Shown here piece by piece: positions 1 to 10,018 of a DNA stretch of 64,000 nt (its first letter is position 1; each line of letters opens with the position of its first letter). The notes under the pieces were generated by a model. That model saw only the letters and a program-made list of their open reading frames with translations. It did not search any database and was not told where the DNA came from. This stretch comes from Gamsiella multidivaricata. Taxonomy: Eukaryota; Mortierellomycota; Mortierellomycetes; Mortierellales; Mortierellaceae. The position numbers and the translations under genes are program-made. The stretch is from positions 31,607 through 95,606 of the forward strand of contig NW_026251818.1 in NCBI RefSeq assembly GCF_025024155.1. The letters are read 5' to 3'.

Positions 1-1947
1 AGTCGTCATTGCCACGTTCTTCAAGTAATATATTTCTGCATCGATTCTGTTTGTTTTCGATATCTATACGTATCGTTCAGGTAGCAAAACATAGTTAGTT
101 GTGGGATATACCGTCAGTCTTTCATTCAAACAATTCAAAGGTCCTAATGTGCTTACTTCTGATCCATTCAAGTACTGAATATGGGGCATTCTGGCAATGG
201 CTGTGATCCTGGGATCCGATGCAGTATTGATCTCTCCGGTAGACGCTGTATTCGTGAGAGGGTTGTTTCCAATCCAAACAGTTCTCAAGGAGGTATAGCG
301 ACCGAGCTGGTCGATGCTCGTCCACTCTTTCAAGGAGTTATCGGTGAGGCGAAGAGATGTCAGCAGCTTGAAGTCGTCCTCGTCCTGTGGTCCGAGAATG
401 CTCTCAATCTTATTCTCTGACAGATCCAAAGACTCCAGTCTATATTGGGACACATCATTTGGTAGGCAAAGATGAGGAGTAGACACCATTAGTCGTCTGA
501 CAAAGAAAAGGACCGAGACAGCGGGGCCGAACGCAAGATCACAACGATGCAGTGGTAAATACTTTGGCAAGCGTGAGAGGCGCAGGATCTGGTTCCAGTC
601 TGTGAAAGCATTGCCCTCCAAATGCAGATTTTCCAAGTTGGCAAATCCTTTGACCTTTTGCGATGCGATCGGGACTGAGGGATCCACTTTGCCGAGCTCA
701 GAAAAGAGATTGTAACCGATCTGAAGGATTCTCAGATTCGGCAACGAAGGCTCCAAAAGCTCAAACTGTGTGCCAACAATGAAATCATCTTGTCAGTTAA
801 ATGATTGTCCTTCAATCTATAGACAATAGGAGTAACTTGTCAGCATACCTCATCCCAGGGCATGAAGACACGGTTCAGGGCCAGGCATTGAATATTCTTG
901 AATCCGTATTCAAGCGATGGTTGCGTTGTAAGCGGCTGAAATCGGTTTCGGCTAGCGACAAAGAGCAGACATGTCAGAACTTGGATTTGACACTGGAGTC
1001 TTCTCCACTTGGACCTGACGGCCTTATTCGGCCTTTTTTTTTTTTTTTTTAATGGACACTCACTTCAAGCGCAGGACGTCCAGCTTGGTAAGAGGTGCAC
1101 AAATGTTCGCAACGTCTTTCCATGTACAGAGCAGAGTGGACGAGAGATCCAAGTCTCGAATGGCTATGAAAGAACCGTTTCCAAAGCGACCGCTGTTAGA
1201 GGACCATACCTATGGCGATCTCAACGAACAATAGGAGTGTTTGCTTACCTGGACAAGCCTTTTGCATCTCATCGAAACCTGATGCAGTAGCGACATTGGT
1301 GTTGGCCAGACCTACAACCTCCATCAAGTGTAGTTTACTAAAAGGGATCGTACAGCACCGAGCGGGTGAGATGTGCAAAGAATCACGTCAAGGATAGGTT
1401 TAATATTTCTGCATCCCATTGATCATCCGTTCCATACCTCTGCCGGCCCTTGACGCGCTCAAAGTCATAGACATCGACAACGACGTTGGACTGTCCGAGA
1501 TATAATGCGGCCTTGGCGTCCTTCTCTTCATCGACATATCTTTCCTTCAGAACCTGGAGTAACGAGTTACCAGTCTGGATCTTGGAGGAGAGTCGGATAA
1601 AACTGCCTGTGCCAGGGAAACTGTTCCATTGATGAAAAAGAAAAAAAAAAGAAAAAAAAAAGGTCGGTATTTCGATATAGCATGTTTAGACTGTCATTAA
1701 TTGCAAATGTGAAGATTGCACTTTACAGGCAATTAAAGTACTTGGTTCCGTTATGCTCGCCCGAATGCTTCCCTCGCTCCTTGCCGTCCCACTCGACGCC
1801 GATCCACTCGCCTTTTGTGGGCGGCACCTCGCCAAGGTATCGCACCGTGCCTCGAGAATAATCCACCTCAATACGGCGGCCAATTTGAATAGGTGGTTGT
1901 TGTGGCTGTGCTTGTCCAGCTTCGGCCGTTGGTACGTTAGAGGTCAT
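1..1947 (-). CDS. Tubulin-folding cofactor E (TBCE), 3' end cut by window edge
   Basis: TBCE helps assemble and dissociate alpha/beta-tubulin dimers. The N-terminus (about residues 18-72) is a CAP-Gly domain that binds the tubulin tail, with the typical [12 protein letters not shown] and YFNC segments. It is followed by leucine-rich repeats ([24 protein letters not shown] and others) ending in an LRR cap. Proposed exons on the minus strand are 1947-1727, 1620-1438, 1337-1249, 1163-1064, 951-849, 765-563, 439-157 and 63 to beyond position 1. Phases agree across all junctions. The ATG at 1947 was chosen because the frame upstream has only a GTG. The C-terminal ubiquitin-like domain expected in this family lies outside the window. 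The family call is firm; the last junction (157/63) is the least certain. Confidence 0.9.
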
Positions 1948-2834
1948 GGAGGGAATGATCACAAAGCGAATGTCAAAAGTGATGTGTCAAGGGTGTGCTT
2001 TCAGTTCTAAGGAGAGATAGAGAGGGAAGGGAGGGTGGCAGTAGAAGGGTGTTGGCTGACAGAGGCGTGGGTGTGATGAAGCATCAGAAAGAAGGAGGGG
2101 GCATCATTCGCATAGGTTATTTATGTGAATCAAAGGTGTTCCTGGGCGTCGGTGAATGTATGGATGTGTGACTCGACCTGGGCGTGAACCCTTTTTCTGT
2201 CTGTTCGCGTCTCTGTGGGTTCTCTCCAATGCAACGCGCTGCGCGTTTGGAGAGCAATTGGGCATTCTGATTGGACAGGCCTACAACAGCGCACTTGCGG
2301 TTGCGTCTGTCCCCGCCGACCATCAACTGCGATACGATCTGTAAACCCCCTCATCTCCATAGAATACATAGTAACCGGAATAAGGAACATGCAGCCGCCC
2401 GCATTCTCAGAACCCATGCCTGTGATAATCGGTATGATACCACAACCCCGTACCCCCTCTGTGGACTGGTGGCATTTACGGGATAGTCTACATGGCGATA
2501 GACACAGACAGGATTATCACCGAGTGCCCTGTGGCTGGGATATGCAAGGTGTTGATGGTTTGCGGGGAAGGGGCCCAGAATGGACATGTGGCAGGCTATC
2601 CCCAATAAAGAGTATCTGATGTGATGCTGTGGTGCCAGTGGGCCAAAATATAACCCATGACGAGATGGGATGAGAGCCGGTCAGAGAACCCTGCCGAACG
2701 AAAATATTTTCTTTACCTGTCTGTTCCGCTGCCTCTCTTCTTTCTTTTCCTCCCTTCTCTTTCTTCCTCTCCCCCCCTCCCTCCCACTTCACCAACACCG
2801 AACTACCCCATCCTCGCCTTTTGCACAAGCACAA
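1948..2834. other. Divergent intergenic region
   Basis: This stretch separates the TBCE start from the next gene on the plus strand, so it should hold both promoters. A CT-rich tract (about 2735-2790) lies just upstream of the next start codon, as is common in fungal promoters. I see no supported gene in it. Confidence 0.6.
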
Positions 2835-4127
2835 ATGGGTATCCAATTCGAGCATTGGCCTTCTAAGGTCGCCAATATCCTGGTCTACGTGACCCTCCTC
2901 TCCGGAAACCTCTACTCGACCTTTGGTGGCGACAAGGACACGGACTCGCCCTACGACTCCAAGCATGAGTCCTACATCACCCCCGCCTCCTTCACCTTCT
3001 ACATCTGGACTCTGATCCACACCCTCCTCGGAGGCATGGTTATCTTCCAGTGGTTCACCGACAAGGTCCACCAGGCTGCGGGCTGGCACTTTGTTACCGC
3101 CTCCATCTTTAACGCCATCTGGCTCGCTCTCTGGGTATGCTCATGTCCATTAGCCCTCACTCTTTCTTTATCACTCGCACTGGTTGCTTGTTCGTACTTT
3201 GGAAGTGCAAAATCCGGTGATAATAGCCACCACAAAAAAAAAAAAAAAAAAAAAAAAAGGCTGTGGATGAAGTTGGATCTTGGCGGCGCGCTATATTGTC
3301 GATATCAGAAAAGGCAGCAGTTTCGTAGTAATGATGGTAGCTAGTGGTAGCTGAGGCGACTTCTTATTCGAGAACAAGCTGTCTGTTTAAAACGGGTCCA
3401 GTGGGAATGACGAGGGCGGTTTACTTGACAAGAAACTGGTCTATTTCGTTCGTGTTCTCTTTTAGGGCCAAGGAAGGGGAAAAGGCGCAACGCCCTTTAT
3501 TTTTTGGCGAAGAACCTAACCCTAGTAACTCTGTTTGTGCACGCATAATAGTCCTCGGGCCACACCTTTTGGGCTCTGGTCGCTTTGTTCTTCGCCACCG
3601 GCGCTGTGTCGTTCATCTATTACCGTCTTAAGGAGCAAGATTCGGCCGAGACGCTGCTGGATGTGATCTTCCTGCACCTCCCCTTCTCACTCTACCACGC
3701 CTGGATCTTTGTCCTCTTGATCATCAATTTCTTCGCAGTCTTCTCTACCACCCACGATGACGGTCCCTCGACCTTCCAGGTTGTCCTTGCAATTGCTGGA
3801 TTAGCATTCATTGCTTCGACCGTCATTGGGTATATTGAATACAAGCAGGGCGATGTCGGTAAGTCCACTTTATGTTTTGTCTGTACTCAATTATACATGA
3901 AGGTGGAAATCTTGATTCTAAGCCTTGTTATTGCACTGCGATTAAACATAGCTGGCGCCCTCGTTTTGGCCTGGTACTTGTTCGGTGTCTTCGCCCAGCA
4001 GAGCCATGATGCCATCCACTGGACTGCCCTCGGATTAGGCATTGCAGTCACCGCCTATACTCTCAAGCCCTTTGTCCTCCGTCTCGTTGGTCGCCAGTCG
4101 GGCGAGAGCGCTCCTCTCTTGGGCTAA
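2835..4127 (+). CDS. Multi-pass membrane protein, unassigned (weakly TspO-like)
   Basis: Exons 2835-3134, 3552-3858 and 3952-4127 join to 260 codons with consistent phases. The product has about six hydrophobic helices and a segment rich in Trp and aromatics (ITPASFTFYIWTLIHTLLGG). That arrangement recalls TspO/MBR-like proteins, whose members carry a 'TPAxxxFxIWxLIY' first helix. The likeness is a pattern impression, not a demonstrated homology. The C-terminus ends in a short polar tail. Intron 1 (3135-3551) is unusually long for this window and carries an A25 run. The substrate and membrane are unknown. Confidence 0.75.
3135..3551 (+). other. Long intron with an A25 homopolymer
   Basis: The donor GTATGC follows codon 100, and the acceptor ATAATAG precedes a phase-0 continuation reading SSGHTFWALVALFF. 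The A run is at 3234-3258. Confidence 0.7.
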
Positions 4128-4983
4128 TGTGCATGTATATAATGATCGACAGTAAAAGTCATGGGAAGCGTTCTCTTGCATGGTCGATGGGCAGTCTGAA
4201 AGAATTGTTGGACATTGGACTGATATTCGACAAGGAGACTCAGAGTTTTCTGGGGCGTTCATCTTCACCACGGACTTGTATAGTGTACATATCGTAATAA
4301 ACTCAAAGCCACGCCTTCCGTATGCATCCTTCTTTGGGGTAAGGTGTTGAGGCGGTGTTGCCCTGTGCTTGGGCGGAGGATCTACCGGGGATGGTCTTCT
4401 TTTCAATGCGTGCTTGTGTGAGCGCTAGGTGCCACTGGCGATCCGTTTTCTATTTTCTATTTTAAGATCGATGGGCGGTGATTTGGGCGTAAAATATGAT
4501 AGCTATAAAAGAGGACGAAGAAGCACTCTTGTTCTTTACTTTCATCGTCCTCCTTCGACCCGTATCCACTTCCTCGCCCCTCCCCGCCTCCAACCGTCTC
4601 AGCTGCTGTCAGAAGTCACCAGAAAGAAGTAAGTGTTCCCCACAACATTTGAAATACCTCAACATATCCCCGCAGGAATCCGCACTTGAGAAAGGCGCGT
4701 AGTATGAAAAAAAAAAAATTCATTTGTCGGAAAGTTCAAACATTTCTGAGCACTAAAGGATATCAAAGACCACTCATCGACCTTCGTCCCGATGATGTTC
4801 ATGCCCTGATCTCTTCCCTCCTAAACATCCGATTCCGATTCATCCTAACTAACCATCTCACACCCCAACACTCGCTGTTATATTTAGAGCAATTGAACCA
4901 GGACTCTGCCTTACGCCCTCTCGGTTCTTCACATTCATCACACACACCCCTCCCCAAATCTCGTCAACAACCTCAACCGCACT
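4128..4983. promoter_or_regulatory. Promoter and 5' leader region of the secreted-protein gene
   Basis: A good TATA box (TATAAAAG, 4504-4511) lies 470 bp upstream of the next ATG. It is followed by CT-rich DNA and a potential donor (GTAAGT at 4630), which suggests a long, possibly spliced 5' leader. A second TATA-like sequence (TTATATTTA) occurs near 4878, about 100 bp before the ATG. Which one is used cannot be told from sequence alone. Confidence 0.4.
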
Positions 4984-5724
4984 ATGAAGTTCTCAACAGC
5001 TGCCCTTGTCGGCGTGCTCTCCCTCGCTCTTTCCTACTTCCCGTCCTCAGTACAGGCCTGCGAGCGCGAATGTCAGGTGAATGTCTCGCACGCCTTCGCT
5101 GACAAGTACCAGATCGTCTCTAGCCATTACTTCACACTCCTCAACCGCAAAATCGAGGAATCCCTCTTCTATGGTATCCCAGTCGCCCAGACCCTGTCTC
5201 CTGCGGAATCAACAGCAGCGGTCAAAACCATCCAAGATTCCATCGTCAAGGCCCAGAATGCTTGGGATGTCACTATCTTCCCCACGGTCTTTGACACGAT
5301 CTTCAAGGACGAGCCCAAGTTTAAAGGCGACTGCAACCATCCTCATCGCGTGAGGCAGCCTCCACTGGGTGTTAATTGGACCATGCCCGATTGCCACAAT
5401 ATGGACTACATCTGCGGCAACCCACCCTCGATCTGTCATTTTATGCCGATGATCAAGCACAGGATCGTGAGGAAGCTGATTATGCAGCTGCAGTCCAGGG
5501 TCGACGGTGATGACTCGGATGTGTATACGAATTTCATTGCGCCAGCGTTGCAGACGCTGTTGACGGGGCAGACGAAATTGCAGCAGTATTCGGCCACGTT
5601 GCACGGAAATCTGAACCAAATTTTGGAGGCTGTCAAAAATGAACTGGACGAGTTTGCGGACGAGTCGCAGTGGAAGAGAGAGTGGGACATGGAAATCAAG
5701 ATCTTGCTCTTGACTTTCCCATAA
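4984..5724 (+). CDS. Small secreted protein, unknown function
   Basis: A single uninterrupted exon encodes 246 residues. Residues 1-25 form a clear signal peptide (short basic start, hydrophobic core, cleavage near SVQA-CE). The mature part begins with a CEREC motif and has further Cys residues around 115-150 (GDCNH, PDCHNMDYICGNPPSICHF), so disulfides are likely. Two N-glycosylation sequons are visible (NVS, NWT). The rest is predicted helical, with no enzyme motif I recognise. I see no transmembrane segment or GPI signal, so it should be secreted. It could be a lineage-specific secreted or cell-wall protein. Confidence 0.85.
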   Translation: MKFSTAALVGVLSLALSYFPSSVQACERECQVNVSHAFADKYQIVSSHYFTLLNRKIEESLFYGIPVAQTLSPAESTAAVKTIQDSIVKAQNAWDVTIFPTVFDTIFKDEPKFKGDCNHPHRVRQPPLGVNWTMPDCHNMDYICGNPPSICHFMPMIKHRIVRKLIMQLQSRVDGDDSDVYTNFIAPALQTLLTGQTKLQQYSATLHGNLNQILEAVKNELDEFADESQWKREWDMEIKILLLTFP

Positions 5725-6414
5725 AGTATACTATATATCTACTTAGCAATAATAAACAATCCTTGAGCACTCAAAAGAAGATCTTCGCCTAGCTCGAAGT
5801 ATCCTGGCGAGCCGTGAAAAGAAGGAGGACTTCCCTCTCAGTGACGCAGTAATCATCGGAAGGTAGATGCGTGCATAGCATGTCAGGCGGGCTGTCATTG
5901 AACACGATGGCCCATAATGCGGGGGAAGCGGGAAGCGGCTGGAAAGGCGAAGCACTTATGGGGATGCATAGAAGCATTGCCGCAGCGCAAAAAAAGGGGG
6001 GAGAAGCAATTGGTGAAGCGCGTTCTTGGCTGTGGAGCATAGACACTGACATAGACAGCACCGCGTCGGAATGAAAAAAAGACGGAGGGGGCGTAAAATA
6101 AAATTGATACGCAACTCTCGATTGACATCCCAGCAATCCCATCTCATCTCTATGAGCCCTAGCAAAAAAGGCCATGTTGCCAAGACTCCATCTTCTTCAG
6201 GAATGAGGAGTAAGGACAGAGAAGAAAGGAAGAAACCGCAACATGCCGAGAGTTGCTCCTACGGGAGCACTTCCAAAGCTGCTTTCGATGGATGAGGACA
6301 CCCATCCGTGCGTGGACTGCGCGCATCAATTTCCTTTTCTGGAAAACGAGTCAATTCAACGCGGCCAGTGTTTTGCCAGGGGCCCTCTTTGCTGCACAGC
6401 CATAGTGATTCACA

Positions 6415-6422
6415 TATAAATA
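6415..6422 (+). promoter_or_regulatory. TATA box of the candidate small gene at 6571
   Basis: TATAAATA lies 149 bp before an ATG in good context (acaagaATGgcc). A pyrimidine tract of TTTC repeats (about 6439-6472) follows it. Confidence 0.4.
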
Positions 6423-6570
6423 CCATGCAAACAACCTTCTTTCTTTCTTTCTTTTCTTTCTTTTCTTCTTTATAACCATCAGCACAACCGCTACCAGCAT
6501 CGAAAGCAACAACATCAGCAACACCATTCAGACCAACATTATCACACCTCACCTCGCCCAACACACAAGA

Positions 6571-6855
6571 ATGGCCCCCTCCCGTCGCTTCATCGTCACT
6601 TGCTCGCACCACTGCCACTGCAACCACGCTGCCGACCATGTCGCCGTCTCCATTGCATCCACAGCCGCTGCCACAACCACATCCACAACCAAGGCTTCAT
6701 CCGCGCCTCTGCCCCTGCTCCCCACCCCTCCTTCATCCCCGCAATTGACGCCCTCGTCGTCCTCTGCGCCGGACTCGCCCGTGGGCCATGGCCATATCCT
6801 GTGCCCCCCTGACGATCACCTCGAGACCCTGATCCTACCGACAGCCCAGCATTGA
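6571..6855 (+). CDS. Candidate small Cys/His- and Ser/Thr-rich protein
   Basis: This 94-codon ORF is not recognised. Reasons to keep it are a TATA box and CT-rich leader upstream, a good start context, and AATAAA at about 7249 downstream. The N-terminus has a CSHHCHCNH cluster; the middle is Ala/Thr/Pro/Ser-rich. Just past the stop, in another frame, a CNCGC run is encoded, so an unseen intron may give a different C-terminus. An overlapping antisense ORF (7195-6596) is GC-driven and looks like a shadow. It may not be a real gene. Confidence 0.3.
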   Translation: MAPSRRFIVTCSHHCHCNHAADHVAVSIASTAAATTTSTTKASSAPLPLLPTPPSSPQLTPSSSSAPDSPVGHGHILCPPDDHLETLILPTAQH

Positions 6856-7864
6856 GCTCAACTGCAACTGCGGCTGCTCCATTGAACGAACACGCTACAC
6901 TTCCCAGCGTTCGACCGTAACCCAATATCACATAGCATGAACATGCACATATGTGTCTGTGCCTCTGCAACAAACCCAAGCAACGTTCCCTCGACCTCGG
7001 CACACCTCCCCCCTCCCTTCGTGCTTCGCGCTTGGCACATAGACCAGCAACAAATTTGCCGCGGAAGGGAAACAAACTTTGCCCGCGAGGCATGGACTGC
7101 AGCAGGAACATCCGACAAGCACGAATGGCTGTCCTTCTCCCACTGCGCAGAACAAAGGATATGTCAGCCAATTCGAACGACTTTTTAGTCGTCATTTTGA
7201 AGTACCCTTGTTCCTTTGCTCAGGGTCTTCCTAGAAACAGGAAATCACAATAAATTTATATTTTATTTTATTTTTACAACCGACAAAGACAGGGACCAAT
7301 TGAGAGAGGAAGAAATATTCATCCGCACCAATGGAATGAATAAGCCGGCTACACAATATTTTTTTTTTTTCAGGAACCAGGAACAAGTTCATCTTTCGAA
7401 CGTGTCTTCAAGGCGTTTCATCCACTGCGCCACAACTTCTTTTTTTTCCTGGTTCCCTCTCCTTGTTTGCCCAACATCCACAGTATCTCTGATACCCAAC
7501 ACTTTTTTTCCTTTATCACACGCTTGCTTCGACATTTGAAAGCATGTCGATGCATGCTCTACATCCCCCTCTTAAATCTGAGCGTGAATCTCAAATAAAA
7601 TAGAAGTGTAATTGCACCCAACAACAAATGGACGCACATGCCAAGACGAGCGAGTACAGAAAAAACCCACATGGCTGAATATGAATAATGCAATGCGGAA
7701 AGGTTTATTTGAAAGTTTTGATGAAGATCATCGTAATTTCTTGGTTTTTAGATTCCCGATAAATATATGAGATACATAAGACGATGGGTGAAACGCATGC
7801 GTGCGCGCGTGAAAATGCAGCGCCAAAAGACGCCTTTCTGTTCCTTTTTTCCCGTCGTTCCATT
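6856..7864. other. Intergenic DNA
   Basis: AT-rich DNA with T and A runs (for example T at about 7361-7370) and AATAAA-type signals near 7249 and 7594. No further gene is supported between the candidate small ORF and the chorismate synthase stop codon. Confidence 0.5.
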
Positions 7865-9630
7865 TTACTCTGTCTTGGGCTTGGCGGCCTCGTCAACCTT
7901 GATGGCCTGACCGCCAGGCACCATCATGACAAAGGGAGCGGGGCGAAGAGGGGTATCGGGCATGGGGGGCAACAATGCAGCGGCGCTCTGTCTTGCCAGC
8001 TGGGCCATAACAGCACTATCGATCATTGAGCGTAGCATAAAAAAAACTCATCAGCGATCTGAACTTAATCAGTCTGAGCATAAAAACAGCAAAGGTAAAA
8101 GATACTTACTCCATGATGACCAAGGCTGCCATGGCCTCAACGATGGGTGTCGCTCTAGGGACAACACAGGGGTCATGACGGCCTCTCGTCGCCAAAACTC
8201 CATCGACACCATTATAACTCGTCGTCTTCTGCTCCTGACTGATCGTCGCCGGCGACTTGAATCCGATCCTGAAGTAAATATTCTCTCCGTTCGAGATACC
8301 GCCCTGGATTCCACCAGAGTAGTTGGTCTTCGTTCCAAGGACCTTCTGTCCCTTGCGTCCGACCTTGGCCACCCAGGCATCGTTATGCAAATGGCCCGGA
8401 ACCTGCGTGCCGCCGAATCCAGATCCGATCTCAAAGGCCTTTGTGGCCGGGATCGACAACATCGCATGCGCAAGCTTGGCCTCCAATTTATCGAAGCAGG
8501 GCTCACCCAATCCAGTGGGCACGTTGCGGATCACGCAGGTGACGGTGCCTCCGATCGAATCGTTTGCCTCCTTTGCCTCGATAATACGCTAAATAACAAA
8601 GAGAGGGGAAGGGGTCATCGACAAAAAAGGTAAACAATGTTTAGGCCCGAATTACCTTATCGCATAACAATCGACGCCGTGATCAAAAATTCTTATGTGC
8701 TCTACCTGAGTCATCTTCTTAGAAATCTCCTTGTCGGGACACCGAGTAGCCTCCGCATCGATCATCTCGCGAGTCACCGTGCTCAACAACTCCACAAACT
8801 CCTCCGAGGGTGTGCCCTTCTCGTTCTGTTCCTCAATGAAGGGCATCGCAACCTTGCCGACCGAGGACACAAATGCTACAACCTCGGTTCCAAACGCCTC
8901 CTTCAGGAACTTTTCTGCCACAGCTCCAGCAGCGACACGACCTGACACAACCGAATAAATAAAACAACAACAACAACATACACACCACACACACGAAAAG
9001 TAAAGTACACGACATTAGAATTTCCGAGCTACTTTCATGCAATCCGTTCAATTAACACGGCACCATAGGAGCACGTGTTATACCCTCCCTGTTTCCTTAC
9101 CAATAGTCTCGCGAGCACTAGCGCGTCCGCCGCCCGACGAAGCCTTCAGTCCGTACTTGAGCAAGTATGTCCAGTCGGCATGGGAGGGGCGAGGGTACAG
9201 ATCTGTCTCGGTATAGTCGTGAGGGCGCTGATCCTGATTGGGCACCGTCAATCCAATGGGAGTGCCCAACGTGTGTCCAAATTCTGTGCCGGACATAATT
9301 GTCACCCTGTCCTTCTCATCGCGCTGTAATCGCACATGGGAAATCAATCGAGTCAATTCAGTGGATATTTTATCACCAAAAAGAAAAAAAAAAGAAAAAA
9401 ACACCCATTTGATAAAGAACACAAATGCAAAATGAACACTCAACAGAAAGTAGTTAGCTTACAGGAGTGGTCAGGTTGCTTTGACCAGGGCGTCTGCGGG
9501 TCAGTTGTGGCTGAATATCGTCCTCGGTCAAGGCGAGTCCGGGTGGGCACCCATCAATGATACAGCCGACGCCCTTGCAGTGTGACTCTCCATAGGTCGT
9601 GACACGGAAGTGAGTTCCAAAGGTTGACAT
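7865..9630 (-). CDS. ARO2: Chorismate synthase
   Basis: Converts 5-enolpyruvylshikimate-3-phosphate to chorismate, the last step of the shikimate pathway feeding Phe, Tyr and Trp. Exons on the minus strand are 9630-9463, 9323-9101, 8941-8706, 8588-8110 and 8015-7865, giving 418 residues in phase. Family signatures are present: the start [64 protein letters not shown], and [20 protein letters not shown] for the FMN and substrate site. Whether it also carries flavin reductase activity, as in fungal bifunctional enzymes, is not visible. Two TGACTC-type sites lie upstream (9765-9771 and 9848-9853), which fits general amino-acid control. Confidence 0.97.
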
Positions 9631-9764
9631 GGTAAAGTCCTGTTTATCTTCTTGTGATGGCGGTGGTGATTCAAGGAATGGTGCTGTACAAGTTCTTGCT
9701 GATGTCGCGAAGAATGGGTCGGAGATATGGTTCTTATTTCTGAAATAGGATAGGGAAGTAAGGG

Positions 9765-9771
9765 TGACTCA
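9765..9771. promoter_or_regulatory. Gcn4/Cpc1-type site upstream of chorismate synthase
   Basis: A perfect TGACTCA lies 135 bp before the ARO2 start on the opposite strand. A second core (GAGTCA, the reverse of TGACTC) is at 9848-9853. bZIP regulators of general amino-acid control bind this sequence in other fungi. The role here is inferred. Confidence 0.45.
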
Positions 9772-10018
9772 AGAAGCTGGGACAACTGACTGTGCTCGAT
9801 ATTGCGCAGAATATGAAGGCTTAGTATCTGACACAGTCACCACCTTCGAGTCATAGCTCCATGAACGCGGCGCCAGGCACAGCTCTGAAAAGAGTGGTAC
9901 TCACACACACAGGGTTTCGTTTCCGCCGAGCATAAACAGCATCATGAGGATTATTACTCATGCATTTTTTATTTCATTTCTGTCCGGGCCATTGTAACCC
10001 ATATCTATATTTTGTTCC

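Noticed and set aside
6596..7195. 199-codon minus-strand ORF
   Set aside because: Arg/Gly-rich composition driven by GC content, no family features, antisense to a better-supported candidate.
8069..8534. Antisense and alternate-frame ORFs across chorismate synthase
   Set aside because: Shadows of the real coding exon.
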